Shown: in pieces, positions 59,826 to 64,000 of the stretch
Numbering within the stretch: the stretch's first letter is position 1
Layout: every line of letters starts with the position of its first letter
Origin: Streptomyces polyasparticus
GTDB taxonomy: Bacteria > Actinomycetota > Actinomycetes > Streptomycetales > Streptomycetaceae
Direction of reading: 5' to 3'
NCBI RefSeq assembly: GCF_014493765.1
Contig: NZ_JACTVJ010000005.1
Coordinates: 558,001 to 622,000, forward strand
Length of the DNA stretch: 64,000 nt
Made by a program: the position numbers and the translations under genes
Notes under the pieces: generated by a model
The model's database searches: none
Told to the model about the DNA's origin: nothing
The model's input: the letters and a program-made list of their open reading frames with translations, nothing else

Positions 59826-61343
59826 TCACCCCGACCTCACGTAAAGCACCGTCCCCCCGACCACCCCCGCCCGCTGATACCCCCCGAGCTCGAGCACCCG
59901 CCGCAGCCCCTTCACCCGCTCCACTCCGTACGGCTTCCCCCGTGCGTCGTCGACGACGAGGGCGGGCGGGTGCGTGGTCATCTCCTCGCGGAAGGTCGTC
60001 CAGCCGCCCCGTACCGCGTACTTCTCCCCCACCTGCGGGCCGTTGCGGCCGCCGCTGTAGTTGGTGAGCAGACCCGCCGTCAGGAAGCGGCTGGCCGGCA
60101 TCCGGTCCGCCAGCCAGTACGTCTCGGGGTGTATGCCCCACACGAGCACCCGCTCGCCGGGCTGCGTACGGGACTGGACGGCCGAGGCCACACGGGCCGC
60201 GTGCGCCAGTTCCGGGCGGGGCGCGACCAGGCCCCACAGCAGGAAGAACGCGCAGGTGCAGGCCGTGGTCAGCAGGGCCGTGGGGAGCCAGACCCGGGGC
60301 AGGATCTGCAGCGCGGCGGTGCCCAACAGGACCAGCGGCGGGATGAGTTGGAGGTAGTAGTGCCCGAAGAAGTGGAAGCCGAGGCAGACCGCCGCGACCG
60401 ATGAGGCCAGCCACAGCCACAGGTCCGCGGCCCCGGTGCGGGCGATGCGCAGCACGCGCACGATCGGCTGCAGGACGCCGGCCGAGGCCACCGCGAGCAG
60501 CAGGGTGTTGCCCAACGCGCGGAAGAGCACGTGGAGTTCGGACCCGGTGAAGGAGGCGTAGGCGCCCGAGCCGGTGACCGTCCAGAAGAGGAAGCCGGTC
60601 GGGGTGGTCGCCAGCGCCACGGCGAGCAGCGGTGCCACGCCCCCGACGGCCAGGCGGGTCAGCGCACCACGCTGCCGGCCCGACTCCCACAGCAGCCAGA
60701 GCACCGGCACGAGCACCGCCGCACCCGTCTGCTTGGTCAGAAAGGCCGCGGCCACGGCGAGACCCGCGCAGCCCCAACGGCGGCGGTCCGCACACCACAT
60801 CGCGGCCGCGGTGCACGGCAGCATGAAGACCTCGAAGGTGGCGGCCTGGGTGTCCTCGGGGTTGAGGCCGATGGAGAGCAGCACCATGAGGATCCCGGCC
60901 GTACAGCCGGCGCGGTCGCCCCAGCGGCGGCGCGCGAGTGCGGCGAGCAGGGCCGCCGAGGTGAACACCGCCCCGATGGCGAGGATCTTCAGCGGTACGA
61001 GGGAGTCGTCGCCGAACACCGCGAACGCGCCCTGGTAGAGCCAGGGCACGAGGGGCGGTTTCCGGTCGACCACCGTTTCGTAGAGCGTGCCGCCGGAGGC
61101 CAGCATCCTGGCCTGGGTGGCGAGGAAGCCCTCGTCGGGGTTCCACACCGGCCAGACGAAGGACGGGATCCGGGTCACGCAGGCGAGCAGGGCGAGGACC
61201 GCGAGCAGCCTGGGCCAGTAGCGGGTGCCGGGTGCGAGGGGCGCGGGCCGGTCCTCACCGGCACGCGGCCGGGGCACCGGACTCGTGCCGTGAACGGGCT
61301 GCTCCTGTACGGAACGTGACGACGCGGAGGGCTCGACGAGCAT
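59826..61343 (-). CDS. GT39-like membrane glycosyltransferase
   Basis: Integral membrane protein of 505 aa with about ten helices, resembling GT-C/PMT (ArnT-like) glycosyltransferases. The first luminal loop has the characteristic acidic motif NPDEGFLATQAR and DRKPPLVPWLYQ, including the conserved Asp-Glu. It would use a polyprenyl-phosphate sugar donor at the outer face of the membrane. ATG 61343 is preferred, but neither it nor 61388 has a ribosome site. Confidence 0.85.
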   Translation of the reverse strand: MLVEPSASSRSVQEQPVHGTSPVPRPRAGEDRPAPLAPGTRYWPRLLAVLALLACVTRIPSFVWPVWNPDEGFLATQARMLASGGTLYETVVDRKPPLVPWLYQGAFAVFGDDSLVPLKILAIGAVFTSAALLAALARRRWGDRAGCTAGILMVLLSIGLNPEDTQAATFEVFMLPCTAAAMWCADRRRWGCAGLAVAAAFLTKQTGAAVLVPVLWLLWESGRQRGALTRLAVGGVAPLLAVALATTPTGFLFWTVTGSGAYASFTGSELHVLFRALGNTLLLAVASAGVLQPIVRVLRIARTGAADLWLWLASSVAAVCLGFHFFGHYYLQLIPPLVLLGTAALQILPRVWLPTALLTTACTCAFFLLWGLVAPRPELAHAARVASAVQSRTQPGERVLVWGIHPETYWLADRMPASRFLTAGLLTNYSGGRNGPQVGEKYAVRGGWTTFREEMTTHPPALVVDDARGKPYGVERVKGLRRVLELGGYQRAGVVGGTVLYVRSG

Positions 61344-61460
61344 AGGGGCCAAGCTAACGGCCCCGTATGCCTGATCGAAGCGGGACATACGGGGTCGAAG
61401 GGTTAAGGCAGAAACTCGCGTGTGACTACCGGGAGTTGCGCAGCCGGTGGAGCGTGCCCG

Positions 61461-62987
61461 TCACTCGCTCACGGGCTCCCGCGGCGGCAGGTGCTTGCCG
61501 AGGCGGCTGTGCTTGCGCCCGTACACGAAGTAGATGATCACGCCGAGCACCATCCAGATCCCGAAGCGCAGCCAGGTCTCCGCGGGCAGGTTGAGCATCA
61601 GCCAGAGCGAGGCGGCGACCGAGAGGATCGGGATCAGCGGGACCAGCGGGGTGCGGAACGAACGCGGCAGGTCGGGGCGCTTCTTGCGCAGGATCACCAC
61701 GCCGATGGCGACCACGACGAAGGCGAACAGGGTGCCGATGTTGACCAGTTCGGCGAGCTCGTCGATGGAGGTGAAGCCGGCCACGATCGCCACGATCACA
61801 CCGAGCAGGATCGTGGAGCGGTACGGGGTGCCGAAGCGGGGGTGGACGCGGGAGAAGGTCTGCGGCAGCAGTCCGTCGCGGCTCATCGCGAAGAACACCC
61901 GGGTCTGGCCCATCAGGAGGATCAGACAGACCGTCGTCAGACCGACCGCCGCGCCGAAGCTGATCAGGCCCGCCCAGAAGGGATGGCCGACGGATTTGAA
62001 GGCGTCGGCGAGCGGTGCGTCCGTCGACAGCTCGGTGTACTTCTGCATACCGGTCACCACGACCGAGACGGCCACGTACAGCAGCGTGCAGATCATCAGC
62101 GAGCCGAGGATGCCGCGCGGGACGTCGCGCTGCGGATTGCGGGTCTCCTCGGCGGCGGTGGCCACGATGTCGAAGCCGATGAAGGCGAAGAAGACCACGG
62201 CGGCCGCGGTGAAGATGCCCATCACGCCGAAGTTGGTGGGCGCCCAGCCGAACAGCAGCTGGATCAGCGGCGAGGTGATGTCGTTGCCCGCCTCCACCTT
62301 CTGCGCGGGCGGGATGAACGGCTTGTAGTTGGAGCCGGTGATGAAGAAGGCGCCGACGACGATCACGATCAGGACGACGGTGACCTTGATCGCCACGACC
62401 ACGGCGGTGACCCGCGAGGACAGCTTCATCCCGGCGATCAGGATGCCGGTGAGCAGCAGGACGAGCAGACAGGCCAGGAGGTCGAAGCCGAACTCGCCGT
62501 CGCGGGTGCCGGTGAGGAAGTCCGGCAGGTGCAGCCCCGCGGTGTCCATCAGGGAGCGCACATAGCCGGACCAGCCGACCGCGACCACCGCGCAGCCGAG
62601 CGCCATCTCCAGGATCAGGTCCCAGCCGATGATCCAGGCGGGCAGTTCGCCGAGGGAGGCATAGCCGAAGGTGTACGCGGATCCGGCGACCGGAACCGTG
62701 GAGGCGAACTCGGCGTAGCAGAGCGCCGCCAGGGCGCAGACCAGGCCCGCGACGACGAAGGCGAGGGCGACGGCCGGGCCCGCCGTCTCCTTGGCGATCT
62801 TTCCGGTGAGGACGAAGATGCCGGTGCCGATGATCACGCCGACGCCGAACACCGTCAGGTCGAGCGCGGAGAGGGACTTCTTGAGTGCGTGCTCGGGTTC
62901 CTCGGTGTCGCGCATCGACTGCTCGACGGACTTGGTGCGGAACATGCCTCCGCTCCCGGCGTTGCCTGTTCCCTGCGGTGTGGTCAC
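61461..62987 (-). CDS. APC family amino acid permease (cationic amino acid type)
   Basis: Amino acid transporter of 508 aa with about 12 membrane helices. The first unwound helix has GVGVIIGTGIFVLTGK, typical of APC carriers, and CYAEFASTVPVAGSAYTF in helix 3 with the Glu conserved in the cationic amino acid subgroup (YfnA-like). GTG 62987 with GGGAGG seven bases upstream. It starts after the dxs terminator on the same strand. Confidence 0.93.
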   Translation of the reverse strand: MTTPQGTGNAGSGGMFRTKSVEQSMRDTEEPEHALKKSLSALDLTVFGVGVIIGTGIFVLTGKIAKETAGPAVALAFVVAGLVCALAALCYAEFASTVPVAGSAYTFGYASLGELPAWIIGWDLILEMALGCAVVAVGWSGYVRSLMDTAGLHLPDFLTGTRDGEFGFDLLACLLVLLLTGILIAGMKLSSRVTAVVVAIKVTVVLIVIVVGAFFITGSNYKPFIPPAQKVEAGNDITSPLIQLLFGWAPTNFGVMGIFTAAAVVFFAFIGFDIVATAAEETRNPQRDVPRGILGSLMICTLLYVAVSVVVTGMQKYTELSTDAPLADAFKSVGHPFWAGLISFGAAVGLTTVCLILLMGQTRVFFAMSRDGLLPQTFSRVHPRFGTPYRSTILLGVIVAIVAGFTSIDELAELVNIGTLFAFVVVAIGVVILRKKRPDLPRSFRTPLVPLIPILSVAASLWLMLNLPAETWLRFGIWMVLGVIIYFVYGRKHSRLGKHLPPREPVSE

Positions 62988-63073
62988 CGGTGTGCCTCCC
63001 TGCGCTCGTGTCGACGGCCATGATCGGGACGTACGGCGCACGGGTGCCCGAGACGGGGCCCGATGTCACACGA

Positions 63074-63118
63074 AAGGCCCGGCCGTACCACCCTTTGAGG
63101 GTGGTACGGCCGGGCCTT
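63074..63118 (-). terminator. Long hairpin between dxs and the amino acid permease
   Basis: Perfect 21-bp stem (63074-63094 with 63098-63118) closed by a three-base loop TTG. On the minus strand it follows the dxs stop at 63139. Confidence 0.9.
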
Positions 63119-63138
63119 GATGACGTGGCGGAAGGACC

Positions 63139-64000
63139 TCAGTCGCGGGCCGGTTCCACCGACGCGCTCTCGTACCGGCCGTCGAGCTTGGACACCAGGC
63201 CGGTGACCTGACGCGCGATGTCCGGTGCGGTCAGACCGATCTCGGCCATGACCTCCTTGCGCGAGGCGTGGTCGAGGAAGCGCGGCGGGATGCCGAAGTC
63301 GCGCAGCGGTACGTCCACGCCCGCGTCGCGCAGGGCCTGCGCGATGGCGGAGCCGACGCCGCCGGCGCGGCCGTTGTCCTCGACCGTGACGACGACGCGG
63401 TGCTGCTCGGCGAGCGGGGCGAGCGCCTCGTCCACCGGCTTGACCCAGCGCGGGTCGACGACGGTGGTGGAGATGCCCTGCTTGTCGAGGAGTCCGGCGA
63501 TCTCCAGGCACATGGGCGCCAGGGCGCCGACCGAGACCAGGAGGACGTCGGGCCGGTCGGTGCCGGCCTTGCGAAGCAGGTCCATGCCGCCGACCTTGCC
63601 CACCTCGGGCACGGCCGGGCCGACCAGGCCCTTGGAGAAGCGCACGACGGTCGGTGCGTCGTCCACCTCGACCGCCTCGCGCAGCTGGGCGCGCAGCTGC
63701 TGCGCGTCGCGCGGCGCGGCCAGGCGCAGGCCCGGGACGCACTGCAGGATCGACATGTCCCACATGCCGTTGTGCGAGGCACCGTCCGTGCCGGTGACCC
63801 CGGCGCGGTCGAGGACGAAGGTGACACCGCACTTGTGCAGGGCCACATCCATGAGGAGCTGGTCGAAGGCGCGGTTGAGGAACGTGGCGTACACCGCGAA
63901 CACCGGGTGCAGACCGCCGGTGGCGAGACCGGCCGCGGAGACCGCGCCGTGCTGCTCGGCGATGCCGACGTCGAAGATCCGGTCCGGGAAGGCGGCCTGG
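63139..64000 (-). CDS. dxs: 1-deoxy-D-xylulose-5-phosphate synthase, C-terminal part (runs off window)
   Basis: Partial gene, 5' end beyond the right edge. About 287 codons seen, covering the pyrimidine-binding and C-terminal transketolase domains. The segment before 63903 translates as [21 protein letters not shown], the conserved DXS motif with the catalytic Glu, and downstream come [36 protein letters not shown] and [14 protein letters not shown]. It makes DXP from pyruvate and glyceraldehyde-3-phosphate, the first step of the MEP isoprenoid pathway, and uses thiamine diphosphate. No frameshift is seen. Confidence 0.96.
   Translation of the reverse strand, partial: QAAFPDRIFDVGIAEQHGAVSAAGLATGGLHPVFAVYATFLNRAFDQLLMDVALHKCGVTFVLDRAGVTGTDGASHNGMWDMSILQCVPGLRLAAPRDAQQLRAQLREAVEVDDAPTVVRFSKGLVGPAVPEVGKVGGMDLLRKAGTDRPDVLLVSVGALAPMCLEIAGLLDKQGISTTVVDPRWVKPVDEALAPLAEQHRVVVTVEDNGRAGGVGSAIAQALRDAGVDVPLRDFGIPPRFLDHASRKEVMAEIGLTAPDIARQVTGLVSKLDGRYESASVEPARD

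Noticed and set aside
1-64000. CRISPR arrays, IS elements, rRNA or tRNA genes
   Set aside because: No regular repeat-spacer series, transposase, terminal inverted repeats or RNA gene signatures were seen on either strand.

Overview
The window is chromosomal DNA from an actinomycete, almost certainly a Streptomyces. It is uniformly GC-rich with strong third-position GC bias, many GTG and some TTG starts, and dense long shadow reading frames on the opposite strands. It carries a streptogrisin-type protease, Tat and lipoprotein signals, mycothiol-type enzymes, a TIGR04222/DUF692 pair, DUF3000 and coproporphyrin-type haem genes. I find no rRNA, tRNA, IS element, prophage or CRISPR array. The layout looks like ordinary chromosome core with a few accessory islands.

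Layout. 0-5 kb: secreted S1 protease and a very large alpha-helical repeat protein. 4.6-9.2 kb: msrB-murC, a UspA-like protein, a RibD-C reductase and divergent zapE. 9.2-13.4 kb: PhoX-like phosphatase, a PPK2 polyphosphate kinase with a lysine-rich histone-like tail, and a lipoprotein polysaccharide deacetylase. 13.4-23.4 kb: an alpha-glucan module made of a complete ABC importer with its own ATPase, a GH13 glucosidase and a divergent multidomain GH87-type alpha-1,3-glucanase, with a four-copy operator in the shared promoter region. 23.5-31.3 kb: small zinc-ribbon protein, MBL hydrolase, an AIM24/ABC operon, a PTH2-like protein, arylamine N-acetyltransferase, an Imm35-type protein, and a TetR regulator followed by a two-gene unit behind a TetR-type palindrome.

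31.4-35.6 kb holds the most interesting block: a DUF4142 protein, a DUF692 (MNIO) enzyme fused to a DUF2063-like domain, a TIGR04222 membrane protein with a Cys/Gly/Ser tail containing eight cysteines, and a second TIGR04222 protein without the tail. It resembles an uncharacterised post-translational modification system acting on a membrane-anchored substrate. Directly after it lies an IdeR/DmdR-type iron box in front of a DUF2470 (HugZ-like) gene.

36.5-50.9 kb: secreted alpha/beta-hydrolase, hemQ and cgoX, a DUF4349 lipoprotein, a membrane protein with the architecture of a pentameric ligand-gated ion channel, an M23 peptidase and an amidase that both lack signal peptides and carry LysM, a CoA-disulfide-reductase-like flavoenzyme, three tandem paralogues sharing a C-x-H-x(2-3)-H-P motif, hemE and DUF3000. 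51-64 kb: atypical response regulator, RNase D, ohr with a divergent tetR, the fadA-fadB beta-oxidation operon, an LCP cell-wall ligase, a NYN-domain protein, a GT39-like membrane protein, an APC permease and the 3' part of dxs, which runs off the right edge.

How it fits together: haem genes (hemE, cgoX, hemQ) and an iron-box gene share the middle of the window; murC, LCP, M23, amidase and deacetylase serve the cell envelope; the alpha-glucan module is a self-contained catabolic unit. All family assignments come from reading the translated sequence. No database search was run.
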